Below the pieces are notes generated by a model. The model saw nothing but the letters and a program-made list of their open reading frames with translations, searched no databases and was not told the DNA's origin. Shown piece after piece: positions 22,200-37,100 of a stretch of 64,000 nucleotides of DNA. A program made the translations under genes and the position numbers. Position 1 is the stretch's first letter; every line of letters starts with the position of its first letter. The stretch is taken from positions 19,136,492-19,200,491 of the forward strand of contig NC_079375.1 in assembly GCF_021018895.1 (NCBI RefSeq). The letters are read 5' to 3'. The stretch is from Seriola aureovittata. Its lineage: Eukaryota; Chordata; Actinopteri; Carangiformes; Carangidae.

Positions 22200-25100
22200 A
22201 TGGCGCGTGAAAAAAGTCATAGTAAAGTGATGCATAAAATGTCATAAAAATATCATAGTTTAAGAAGGTATAGAAACGTGAAAAAATTTCATTTTGTGAT
22301 AAGTCATCATATGTCATAAAAAAATCATACTATAGTAAGGCATGAAATGTCATGGTATGATAAGTTATAAAAAAGTCCTAAAGACGTCATAGTATAGTAA
22401 GGCATGAAAAGTCATAGTATAGTAAGGCATAAAATGTCAAAAAAACATAATATTAATGTAATGTCATAAAAACATCATAGTATTGTAATGCATGAAATGT
22501 AATAGTATAATAAGGCATAACAACGTCATGGTATTGTAAGGCATAGAATGTCATAAATAAGTCATAATATAGTAAGGCATAAAAAAGTCAAAAAAGGTCA
22601 AACTATAAAAAGGCGTCAAATTTCGTAAAGATGTCATAGTATAGTAAGGCATGAAATGTCACAGTATAACAAGGCATGAAAATGTCAAAACACATCATAC
22701 TATAATAAGACACAAAAAAGTCACAGTATAGTAAGGCATAAAATGTCAAAAAAAAAAGTATAGTAAGGCATGAAATGTCATAGAAACATCATAGTATTGT
22801 AATGCTTGAAATGTAATAGTATAATAAGGCATAAGAATGTCATAGTATAATAAAGCTCAAAAAAGTCATAAAAACGTCATAGTATAGTAAGGCATAAAAA
22901 AGTCATAAAAAAGTCATAAAAAAGTCAAAAAAGGTCAAACTATAAAAAGGCGTCAAATTTCGTAAAGATGTCATAGTATAGTAAGTCATAAAAAAGTCAT
23001 AGTATAGTAGGCATAAAAAAGTCAAAAAAACATATTACTATAGTAAGGCATGAAATGTAATAGTATAATAAGGCATAAAAATGTCATGGTATAGTAAGGC
23101 ATAAAAAAGTCATAATAACGTCATAGTATAGTAAGGCATAAAAAAGTCATAGTATAGTAAGGCAAAAAATGTCAAAAAAACATATTAGTATATTAACGCA
23201 TGAAATGTCATAAAAACATCATAGTATTGTAATGCATGAAATGTAATAGTATAATAAGGCATAAAAATGTCATGGTATAGTAAGGCATAAAAAAGTCATA
23301 AAAACGTCATAGTATAGTAAGGCATAAAAAAGTCATAGTATAGTAAGGCAAAAAATGTCAAAAAAACATATTAGTATATTAACGCATGAAATGTCATAAA
23401 AACATCATAGTATTGTAATGCATGAAATGTAATAGTATAATAAGGCATAAAAATGTCATGGTATAGTAAGGCATAAAAAAGTCATAAAAACGTCATAGTA
23501 TAGTAAGGCATAAAAAAGTCATAGTATAGTAAGGCAAAAAATGTCAAAAAAATATATTAGTATATTAACGCATGAAATGTCATAAAAACATCATAGTATT
23601 GTAATGCATGAAATGTAATAGTATAATAAGGCATAAAAACGTCATGGTATAATAAGGCATAAAAATGTCAAAACACATCATACTATAATAAGGCATAAAA
23701 ACGTCATAGTATAGTAAGGCATAAAAAAGTCATAGTATAGTAAGGCAAAAAATGTCAAAAAAACATATTAGTATATTAACGCATGAAATGTCATAAAAAC
23801 ATCATAGTATTGTAATGCATGAAATGTAATAGTATAATAGGGCATAAAAATGTCATGGTATAGTAAGGCATAAAAAAGTCATAAAAACGTCATAGTATAG
23901 TTAGGCATAAAAAAGTCATAGTATAGTAAGGCAAAAAATGTCAAAAAAACATATTAGTATATTAACGCATGAAATGTCATAAAAACATCATAGTATTGTA
24001 ATGCATGAAATGTAATAGTATAATAAGGCATAAAAATGTCATGGTATAGTAAGGCATAAAAAAGTCATAAAAACGTCATAGTATAGTAAGGCATAAAAAA
24101 GTCAAAAAGACATATTAGTATATTAACGCATGAAATGTCATAAAAACATCATAGTATTGTAAGGCATCAAATGTAATAGTATAATAAGGCATAAAAACGT
24201 CATGGTATAATAAGGCATAAAAATGTCAAAACACATCATACTATAATAAGGCATAAAAATGTCATGGTATAGTAAGGCATAAAAAAGTCATAGTATAGTA
24301 AGGCAAAAAATGTCAAAAAAATATATTAGTATATTAACGCATGAAATGTCATAAAAACATCATAGTATTGTAATGCATTAATGTAATAGTATAATAGGGC
24401 ATAAAAATGTCATGGTATAGTAAAGCATAAAAAAGTCATAAAAACGTCATAGTATAGTAAGGCATAAAAAAGTCATAGTATAGTAAGGCAAAAAATGTCA
24501 AAAAAACATATTAGTATATTAACGCATGAAATGTCATAAAAACATCATAGTATTGTAATGCATGAAATGTAATAGTATAATAAGGCATAAAAATGTCATG
24601 GTATAGTAAGGCATAAAAAAGTCATAAAAACGTCATAGTATAGTAAGGCATAAAATGTCAAAAAGACATATTAGTATATTAACCCATGAAATGTCATAAA
24701 AACATCATAGTATTGTAATGCATGAAATGTAATAGTATAATAAGGCATAAAAACGTCATGGTATAATAAGGCATAAAAACGTCATGGTATAATAAGGCAT
24801 AAAAATGTCAAAACACATCATACTATAATAAGGCATAAAAACGTCATAGTATAGTAAGGCAAAAAATGTCAAAAAACATAATAGCTTCATAATGAATGAA
24901 ATGTCATAAAAACATCATAGTATAGTAAGGCATCAAATGTAATAGTATAATAAGGCATAAAAACGTCATGGTATAATAAGGCATAAAAATGTCAAAACAC
25001 ATCATACTATAATAAGGCATAAAAAAGTCATAGTATAGTAAGGCAAAAAATGTCAAAAAAACATATTAGTATATTAACGCATGAAATGTCATAAAAACAT

Positions 25101-28100
25101 CATAGTATTGTAATGCATGAAATGTAAGAGTATAATAAGGCATAAAAATGTCATGGTATAGTAAGGCATAAAAAAGTCATAAAAACGTCATAGTATAGTA
25201 AGGCATAAAAATGTCAAAACACATCATACTATAATAAGGCATAAAAACGTCATAGTATAGTAAGGCATAAAAAAGTCATAGTATAGTAAGGCAAAAAATG
25301 TCAAAAAAATATATTAGTATATTAACGCATGAAATGTCATAAAAACATCATAGTATTGTAATGCATTAATGTAATAGTATAATAGGGCATAAAAATGTCA
25401 TGGTATAGTAAAGCATAAAAAAGTCATAAAAACGTCATAGTATAGTAAGGCATAAAAAAGTCATAGTATAGTAAGGCAAAAAATGTCAAAAAAACATATT
25501 AGTATATTAACGCATGAAATGTCATAAAAACATCATAGTATTGTAATGCATGAAATGTAATAGTATAATAAGGCATAAAAATGTCATGGTATAGTAAGGC
25601 ATAAAAAAGTCATAAAAACGTCATAGTATAGTAAGGCATAAAATGTCAAAAAGACATATTAGTATATTAACGCATGAAATGTCATAAAAACATCATAGTA
25701 TTGTAATGCATGAAATGTAATAGTATAATAAGGCATAAAAACGTCATGGTATAATAAGGCATAAAAACGTCATGGTATAATAAGGCATAAAAATGTCAAA
25801 ACACATCATACTATAATAAGGCATAAAAACGTCATAGTATAGTAAGGCAAAAAATGTCAAAAAACATAATAGCTTCATAATGAATGAAATGTCATAAAAA
25901 CATCATAGTATAGTAAGGCATCAAATGTAATAGTATAATAAGGCATAAAAACGTCATGGTATAATAAGGCATAAAAATGTCAAAACACATCATACTATAA
26001 TAAGGCATAAAAAAGTCATAGTATAGTAAGGCAAAAAATGTCAAAAAAACATCATAGTATAGTAACGCATGAAATGTCATAAAAACATCATAGTATTGTA
26101 ATGCATGAAATGTAAGAGTATAATAGGGAATAAAAATGTCATGGTATGGTAAGGCATAAAAAAGTCATAAAAACGTCATAGTATAGTAAGGCATAAAAAA
26201 GTCATAGTATAGTAAGGCAAAAAATGTCAAAAAAACATATTAGTATATTAACGCATGAAATGTCATAAAAACATCATAGTATTGTAATGCATGAAATGTA
26301 ATAGTATAATAAGGCATAAAAATGTCATGGTATAGTAAGGCATAAAAAAGTCATAAAAACGTCATAGTATAGTAAGGCATAAAAAAGTCATAGTATAGTA
26401 AGGCAAAAAATGTCAAAAAAATATATTAGTATATTAACGCATGAAATGTCATAAAAACATCATAGTATTGTAATGCATGAAATGTAATAGTATAATAAGG
26501 CATAAAAACGTCATGGTATAATAAGGCATAAAAATGTCAAAACACATCATACTATAATAAGGCATAAAAACGTCATAGTATAGTAAGCATAAAAAAGTCA
26601 TAGTATAGTAAGGCAAAAAATGTCAAAAAAATATATTAGTATATTAACGCATGAAATGTCATAAAAACATCATAGTATTGTAATGCATTAATGTAATAGT
26701 ATAATAGGGCATAAAAATGTCATGGTATAGTAAAGCATAAAAAAGTCATAAAAACGTCATAGTATAGTAAGGCATAAAAAAGTCATAGTATAGTAAGGCA
26801 AAAAATGTCAAAAAAACATATTAGTATATTAACGCATGAAATGTCATAAAAACATCATAGTATTGTAATGCATGAAATGTAATAGTATAATAAGGCATAA
26901 AAATGTCATGGTATAGTAAGGCATAAAAAAGTCATAAAAACGTCATAGTATAGTAAGGCATAAAAAAGTCATAGTATAGTAAGGCAAAAAATGTCAAAAA
27001 AATATATTAGTATATTAACGCATGAAATGTCATAAAAACATCATAGTATTGTAATGCATGAAATGTAATAGTATAATAAGGCATAAAAATGTCATGGTAT
27101 AGTAAGGCATAAAAAAGTCATAAAAACGTCATAGTATAGTAAGGCATAAAAAAGTCATAGTATAGTAAGGCAAAAAATGTCAAAACACATCATACTATAA
27201 TAAGGCATAAAAACGTCATAGTATAGTAAGGCAAAAAATGTCAAAAAACATAATAGCTTCATAATGAATGAAATGTCATAAAAACATCATAGTATAGTAA
27301 CGCATGAAATGTCAAAAAAATATCATAGTATAGTAACGCATGAAATGTCATAAAAACATCATAGTATAGTAAGGCATAAAAAAGTCATAAACACATCATA
27401 CTATAATAAGGCATAAAAAAGTCATAGTATAGTAAGGCAAAAAATGTCAAAAAAACATCATAGTATAGTAACGCATGAAATGTCATAAAAACATCATAGT
27501 ATTGTAATGCATGAAATGTAAGAGTATAATAGGGAATAAAAATGTCATGGTATGGTAAGGCATAAAAAAGTCATAAAAACGTCATAGTATAGTAAGGCAT
27601 AAAAAAGTCATAGTATAGTAAGGCAAAAAATGTCAAAAAAACATATTAGTATATTAACGCATGAAATGTCATAAAAACATCATAGTATTGTAATGCATGA
27701 AATGTAATAGTATAATAAGGCATAAAAATGTCATGGTATAGTAAGGCATAAAAAAGTCATAAAAACGTCATAGTATAGTAAGGCATAAAAAAGTCATAGT
27801 ATAGTAAGGCAAAAAATGTCAAAAAAATATATTAGTATATTAACGCATGAAATGTCATAAAAACATCATAGTATTGTAATGCATGAAATGTAATAGTATA
27901 ATAAGGCATAAAAACGTCATGGTATAATAAGGCATAAAAATGTCAAAACACATCATACTATAATAAGGCATAAAAACGTCATAGTATAGTAAGGCATAAA
28001 AAAGTCATAGTATAGTAAGGCAAAAAATGTCAAAAAAATATATTAGTATATTAACGCATGAAATGTCATAAAAACATCATAGTATTGTAATGCATTAATG

Positions 28101-31100
28101 TAATAGTATAATAGGGCATAAAAATGTCATGGTATAGTAAAGCATAAAAAAGTCAAAAAACGTCATAGTATAGTAAGGCATAAAAAAGTCATAGTATAGT
28201 AAGGCAAAAAATGTCAAAAAAACATATTAGTATATTAACGCATGAAATGTCATAAAAACATCATAGTATTGTAATGCATGAAATGTAATAGTATAATAAG
28301 GCATAAAAATGTCATGGTATAGTAAGGCATAAAAAAGTCATAAAAACGTCATAGTATAGTAAGGCATAAAAAAGTCATAGTATAGTAAGGCAAAAAATGT
28401 CAAAAAAATATATTAGTATATTAACGCATGAAATGTCATAAAAACATCATAGTATTGTAATGCATGAAATGTAATAGTATAATAAGGCATAAAAATGTCA
28501 TGGTATAGTAAGGCATAAAAAAGTCATAAAAACGTCATAGTATAGTAAGGCATAAAAAAGTCATAGTATAGTAAGGCAAAAAATGTCAAAACACATCATA
28601 CTATAATAAGGCATAAAAACGTCATAGTATAGTAAGGCAAAAAATGTCAAAAAACATAATATCTTCATAATGAATGAAATGTCATAAAAACATCATAGTA
28701 TAGTAAGGCATCAAATGTAATAGTATAATAAGGCATAAAAACGTCATGGTATAATAAGGCATAAAAATGTCAAAACACATCATACTATAATAAGGCATAA
28801 AAAAGTCATAGTATAGTAAGGCAAAAAATGTCAAAAAAACATCATAGTATAGTAACGCATGAAATGTCATAAAAACATCATAGTATTGTAATGCATGAAA
28901 TGTAAGAGTATAATAGGGAATAAAAATGTCATGGTATGGTAAGGCATAAAAAAGTCATAAAAACGTCATAGTATAGTAAGGCATAAAAAAGTCATAGTAT
29001 AGTAAGGCAAAAAATGTCAAAAAAACATATTAGTATATTAACGCATGAAATGTCATAAAAACATCATAGTATTGTAATGCATGAAATGTAATAGTATAAT
29101 AAGGCATAAAAATGTCATGGTATAGTAAGGCATAAAAAAGTCATAAAAACGTCATAGTATAGTAAGGCATAAAAAAGTCATAGTATAGTAAGGCAAAAAA
29201 TGTCAAAAAAATATATTAGTATATTAACGCATGAAATGTCATAAAAACATCATAGTATTGTAATGCATGAAATGTAATAGTATAATAAGGCATAAAAACG
29301 TCATGGTATAATAAGGCATAAAAATGTCAAAACACATCATACTATAATAAGGCATAAAAACGTCATAGTATAGTAAGGCATAAAAAAGTCATAGTATAGT
29401 AAGGCAAAAAATGTCAAAAAAATATATTAGTATATTAACGCATGAAATGTCATAAAAACATCATAGTATTGTAATGCATTAATGTAATAGTATAATAGGG
29501 CATAAAAATGTCATGGTATAGTAAGCATAAAAAAGTCATAAAAACGTCATAGTATAGTAAGGCATAAAAAAGTCATAGTATAGTAAGGCAAAAAATGTCA
29601 AAAAAACATATTAGTATATTAACGCATGAAATGTCATAAAAACATCATAGTATTGTAATGCATGAAATGTAATAGTATAATAAGGCATAAAAATGTCATG
29701 GTATAGTAAGGCATAAAAAAGTCATAAAAACGTCATAGTATAGTAAGGCATAAAATGTCAAAAAAACATATTAGTATATTAACGCATGAAATGTCATAAA
29801 AACATCATAGTATTGTAATGCATGAAATGTAATAGTATAATAAGGCATAAAAATGTCATGGTATAGTAAGGCATAAAAAAGTCATGGTATAATAAGGCAT
29901 AAAAATGTCAAAACACATCATACTATAATAAGGCATAAAAACGTCATAGTATAGTAAGGCAAAAAATGTCAAAAAACATAATAGCTTCATAATGAATGAA
30001 ATGTCATAAAAACATCATAGTATAGTAAGGCATCAAATGTAATAGTATAATAAGGCATAAAAACGTCATGGTATAATAAGGCATAAAAATGTCAAAACAC
30101 ATCATACTATAATAAGGCATAAAAAAGTCATAGTATAGTAAGGCAAAAAATGTCAAAAAAACATCATAGTATAGTAACGCATGAAATGTCATAAAAACAT
30201 CATAGTATTGTAATGCATGAAATGTAAGAGTATAATAGGGAATAAAAATGTCATGGTATGGTAAGGCATAAAAAAGTCATAAAAACGTCATAGTATAGTA
30301 AGGCATAAAAAAGTCATAGTATAGTAAGGCAAAAAATGTCAAAAAAACATATTAGTATATTAACGCATGAAATGTCATAAAAACATCATAGTATTGTAAT
30401 GCATGAAATGTAATAGTATAATAAGGCATAAAAATGTCATGGTATAGTAAGGCATAAAAAAGTCATAAAAACGTCATAGTATAGTAAGGCATAAAAAAGT
30501 CATAGTATAGTAAGGCAAAAAATGTCAAAAAAACATATTAGTATATTAACGCATGAAATGTCATAAAAACATCATAGTATAGTAAGGCATAAAAAAGTCA
30601 TAGTATAGTAAGGCATAAAAATGTCAAAAAAATATATTAGTATATTAACGCATGAAATGTCATAAAAACATCATAGTATAGTAAGGCATAAAAATGTCAA
30701 AACACATCATACTATAATAAGGCATAAAAACGTCATAGTATAGTAAGGCATAAAAAAGTCATAGTATAGTAAGGCAAAAAATGTCAAAAAAATATATTAG
30801 TATATTAACGCATGAAATGTCATAAAAACATCATAGTATTGTAATGCATTAATGTAATAGTATAATAGGGCATAAAAATGTCATGGTATAGTAAGGCATA
30901 AAAAAGTCATAAAAACGTCATAGTATAGTAAGGCATAAAAAAGTCATAGTATAGTAAGGCAAAAAATGTCAAAAAAACATATTAGTATATTAACGCATGA
31001 AATGTCATAAAAACATCATAGTATTGTAATGCATGAAATGTAATAGTATAATAAGGCATAAAAATGTCATGGTATAGTAAGGCATAAAAAAGTCATAAAA

Positions 31101-34100
31101 ACGTCATAGTATAGTAAGGCATAAAAAAGTCATAGTATAGTAAGGCAAAAAATGTCAAAAAAATATATTAGTATATTAACGCATGAAATGTCATAAAAAC
31201 ATCATAGTATTGTAATGCATGAAATGTAATAGTATAATAAGGCATAAAAATGTCATGGTATAGTAAGGCATAAAAAAGTCATAAAAACGTCATAGTATAG
31301 TAAGGCATAAAAAAGTCATAGTATAGTAAGGCATAAAAAAGTCATAAACACATCATACTATAATAAGGCATAAAAACGTCATAGTATAGTAAGGCATAAA
31401 AAAGTTTAAAAAACGTCATACTATAATAAGGCATAAAAATGTCAAAAAAACATATTAGTATATTAACGCATGAAATGTAATAGTATAATAAGGCATAAAA
31501 ACGTCATGGTATAATAAGGCATAAAAATGTCAAAAAAACATCATAGTATAGTAATAATAAGGCATAAAAAAGTCATAGTATAGTAAGGCAAAAAATGTCA
31601 AAAAAACATCATAGTATATTAACGCATGAAATGTCATAAAAACATCTTAGTATTGTAATGCAAGAAATGTAATAGTATAATAAGGCATAAAAATGTCATG
31701 GTATAGTAAGGCATAAAAAAGTCATAAAAACGTCATAGTATAGTAAGGCATAAAAAAGTCATAGTATAGTAAGGCAAAAAATGTCAAAAAAACATATTAG
31801 TATATTAACGCATGAAATGTCATAAAAACATCATAGTATTGTAATGCATGAAATGTAATAGTATAATAAGGCATAAAAATGTCATGGTATAGTAAGGCAT
31901 AAAAAAGTCATAAAAACGTCATAGTATAGTAAGGCATAAAAAAGTCATAGTATAGTAAGGCAAAAAATGTCAAAAAAATATATTAGTATATTAACGCATG
32001 AAATGTCATAAAAACATCATAGTATTGTAATGCATGAAATGTAATAGTATAATAAGGCATAAAAACGTCATGGTATAATAAGGCATAAAAATGTCAAAAC
32101 ACATCATACTATAATAAGGCATAAAAACGTCATAGTATAGTAAGGCATAAAAAAGTCATAGTATAGTAAGGCAAAAAATGTCAAAAAAATATATTAGTAT
32201 ATTAACGCATGAAATGTCATAAAAACATCATAGTATTGTAATGCATTAATGTAATAGTATAATAGGGCATAAAAATGTCATGGTATAGTAAAGCATAAAA
32301 AAGTCATAAAAACGTCATAGTATAGTAAGGCATAAAAAAGTCATAGTATAGTAAGGCAAAAAATGTCAAAAAAACATATTAGTATATTAACGCATGAAAT
32401 GTCATAAAAACATCATAGTATTGTAATGCATGAAATGTAATAGTATAATAAGGCATAAAAATGTCATGGTATAGTAAGGCATAAAAAAGTCATAAAAACG
32501 TCATAGTATAGTAAGGCATAAAATGTCAAAAAGACATATTAGTATATTAACGCATGAAATGTCATAAAAACATCATAGTATTGTAATGCATGAAATGTAA
32601 TAGTATAATAAGGCATAAAAACGTCATGGTATAATAAGGCATAAAAACGTCATGGTATAATAAGGCATAAAAATGTCAAAACACATCATACTATAATAAG
32701 GCATAAAAACGTCATAGTATAGTAAGGCAAAAAATGTCAAAAAACATAATAGCTTCATAATGAATGAAATGTCATAAAAACATCATAGTATAGTAAGGCA
32801 TCAAATGTAATAGTATAATAAGGCATAAAAACGTCATGGTATAATAAGGCATAAAAATGTCAAAACACATCATACTATAATAAGGCATAAAAAAGTCATA
32901 GTATAGTAAGGCAAAAAATGTCAAAAAAACATCATAGTATAGTAACGCATGAAATGTCATAAAAACATCATAGTATTGTAATGCATGAAATGTAAGAGTA
33001 TAATAAGGCATAAAAATGTCATGGTATAGTAAGGCATAAAAAAGTCATAAAAACGTCATAGTATAGTAAGGCATAAAAAAGTCATAGTATAGTAAGGCAA
33101 AAAATGTCAAAAAAATATATTAGTATATTAACGCATGAAATGTCATAAAAACATCATAGTATTGTAATGCATTAATGTAATAGTATAATAGGGCATAAAA
33201 ATGTCATGGTATAGTAAAGCATAAAAAAGTCATAAAAACGTCATAGTATAGTAAGGCATAAAAAAGTCATAGTATAGTAAGGCAAAAAATGTCAAAAAAA
33301 CATATTAGTATATTAACGCATGAAATGTCATAAAAACATCATAGTATTGTAATGCATGAAATGTAATAGTATAATAAGGCATAAAAATGTCATGGTATAG
33401 TAAGGCATAAAAAAGTCATAAAAACGTCATAGTATAGTAAGGCATAAAATGTCAAAAAGACATATTAGTATATTAACGCATGAAATGTCATAAAAACATC
33501 ATAGTATTGTAATGCATGAAATGTAATAGTATAATAAGGCATAAAAACGTCATGGTATAATAAGGCATAAAAACGTCTTGGTATAATAAGGCATAAAAAT
33601 GTCAAAACACATCATACTATAATAAGGCATAAAAACGTCATAGTATAGTAAGGCAAAAAATGTCAAAAAACATAATAGCTTCATAATGAATGAAATGTCA
33701 TAAAAACATCATAGTATAGTAAGGCATCAAATGTAATAGTATAATAAGGCATAAAAACGTCATGGTATAATAAGGCATAAAAATGTCAAAACACATCATA
33801 CTATAATAAGGCATAAAAAAGTCATAGTATAGTAAGGCAAAAAATGTCAAAAAAACATCATAGTATAGTAACGCATGAAATGTCATAAAAACATCATAGT
33901 ATTGTAATGCATGAAATGTAAGAGTATAATAGGGAATAAAAATGTCATGGTATGGTAAGGCATAAAAAAGTCATAAAAACGTCATAGTATAGTAAGGCAT
34001 AAAAAAGTCATAGTATAGTAAGGCAAAAAATGTCAAAAAAACATATTAGTATATTAACGCATGAAATGTCATAAAAACATCATAGTATTGTAATGCATGA

Positions 34101-37100
34101 AATGTAATAGTATAATAAGGCATAAAAATGTCATGGTATAGTAAGGCATAAAAAAGTCATAAAAACGTCATAGTATAGTAAGGCATAAAAAAGTCATAGT
34201 ATAGTAAGGCAAAAAATGTCAAAAAAATATATTAGTATATTAACGCATGAAATGTCATAAAAACATCATAGTATTGTAATGCATGAAATGTAATAGTATA
34301 ATAAGGCATAAAAACGTCATGGTATAATAAGGCATAAAAATGTCAAAACACATCATACTATAATAAGGCATAAAAACGTCATAGTATAGTAAGGCATAAA
34401 AAAGTCATAGTATAGTAAGGCAAAAAATGTCAAAAAAATATATTAGTATATTAACGCATGAAATGTCATAAAAACATCATAGTATTGTAATGCATTAATG
34501 TAATAGTATAATAGGGCATAAAAATGTCATGGTATAGTAAAGCATAAAAAAGTCATAAAAACGTCATAGTATAGTAAGGCATAAAAAAGTCATAGTATAG
34601 TAAGGCAAAAAATGTCAAAAAAACATATTAGTATATTAACGCATGAAATGTCATAAAAACATCATAGTATTGTAATGCATGAAATGTAATAGTATAATAA
34701 GGCATAAAAATGTCATGGTATAGTAAGGCATAAAAAAGTCATAAAAACGTCATAGTATAGTAAAGCATAAAATGTCAAAAAGACATATTAGTATATTAAC
34801 GCATGAAATGTCATAAAAACATCATAGTATTGTAATGCATGAAATGTAATAGTATAATAAGGCATAAAAACGTCATGGTATAATAAGGCATAAAAACGTC
34901 ATGGTATAATAAGGCATAAAAATGTCAAAACACATCATACTATAATAAGGCATAAAAACGTCATAGTATAGTAAGGCAAAAAATGTCAAAAAACATAATA
35001 GCTTCATAATGAATGAAATGTCATAAAAACATCATAGTATAGTAAGGCATCAAATGTAATAGTATAATAAGGCATAAAAACGTCATGGTATAATAAGGCA
35101 TAAAAATGTCAAAACACATCATACTATAATAAGGCATAAAAAAGTCATAGTATAGTAAGGCAAAAAATGTCAAAAAAACATCATAGTATAGTAAGGCATA
35201 AAATGTCATAAAAACATCATAGTATAGTAAGGCATCAAATGTAATAGTATAATAGGGCATAAAAATGTCATGGTATAGTAAGGCATAAAAAAGTCATAAA
35301 AACGTCATAGTATAGTAAGGCATAAAAAAGTCATAGTATAGTAAGGCAAAAATGTCAAAAAAACATATTAGTATATTAACGCATGAAATGTCATAAAAAC
35401 ATCATAGTATTGTAATGCATGAAATGTAATAGTATAATAAGGCATAAAAATGTCATGGTATAGTAAGGCATAAAAAAGTCATAAAAACGTCATAGTATAG
35501 TAAGGCATAAAAAAGTCATAGTATAGTAAGGCAAAAAATGTCAAAAAAATATATTAGTATATTAACGCATGAAATGTCATAAAAACATCATAGTATTGTA
35601 ATGCATGAAATGTAATAGTATAATAAGGCATAAAAATGTCATGGTATAGTAAGGCATAAAAAAGTCATAAAAACGTCATAGTATAGTAAGGCATAAAAAA
35701 GTCATAAAAACGTCATAGTATAGTAAGGCATAAAAAAGTCATAGTATAGTAAGGCAAAAAATGTCAAAAAAACATATTAGTATATTAACGCATGAAATGT
35801 CATAAAAACATCATAGTATTGTAATGCATGAAATGTAATAGTATAATAGGGCATAAAAATGTCATGGTATAGTAAGGCATAAAAAAGTCATCAAAACGTC
35901 ATAGTATAGTAAGGCATAAAAAAGTCATAGTATAGTAAGGCAAAAAATGTCAAAAAAACATATTAGTATATTAACGCATGAAATGTCATAAAAACATCAA
36001 AGTATTGTAATGCATGAAATGTAATAGTATAATAAGGCATAAAAATGTCATGGTATAGTAAGGCATAAAAAAGTCATAAAAACGTCATAGTATAGTAAGG
36101 CATAAAATGTCAAAAAAACATATTAGTATATTAACGCATGAAATGTCATAAAAACATCATAGTATTGTAATGAATGAAATGTAATAGTATAATAAGGCAT
36201 AAAAATGTCATGGTATAGTAAGGCATAAAAAAGTCATGAAAACGTCATAGTATAGTAAGGCATAAAAAAGTCATAGTATAGTAAGGCAAAAAATGTCAAA
36301 AAAACATATTAGTATATTAACGCATGAAATGTCATAAAAACATCATAGTATTGTAATGTGTGAAATGTAATAGTATAATAAGGCATAAAAATGTCATGGT
36401 ATAGTAAGGCATAAAAAAGTCATAAAAACTTCATAGTATAGTAAGGCATAAAATGTCAAAAAAACATATTAGTATATTAACGCATGAAATGTCATAAAAA
36501 CATCATAGTATTGTAATGCATGAAATGTAATAGTATAATAAGGCATAAAAATGTCATGGTATAGTAAGGCATAAAAAAGTCATAAAAACGTCATAGTATA
36601 GTAAGGCATAAAAAAGTCATAGTATAGTAAGGCAAAAAATGTCAAAAAAATATATTAGTATATTAACGCATGAAATGTCATAAAAACATCATAGTATTGT
36701 AATGCATGAAATGTAATAGTATAATAAGGCATAAAAACGTCATGGTATAATAAGGCATAAAAATGTCAAAACACATCATACTATAATAAGGCATAAAAAA
36801 GTCATAGTATAGTAAGGCAAAAAATGTCATAAAAACATCATAGTATAGTAACGCATGAAATGTCATAAAAACATCATAGTATTGTAATGCATGAAATGCA
36901 ATAGTATAATAAGGCATAAAAATGTCATGGTATAGTAAGGCATAAAAAAGTCATAAAAACGTCATAGTATAGTAAGGCATAAAATGTCAAAAAAACATAT
37001 TAGTATATTAACGCATGAAATGTCATAAAAACATCATAGTATTGTAATGCATGAAATGTAATAGTATAATAAGGCATAAAAATGTCATGGTATAGTAAGG

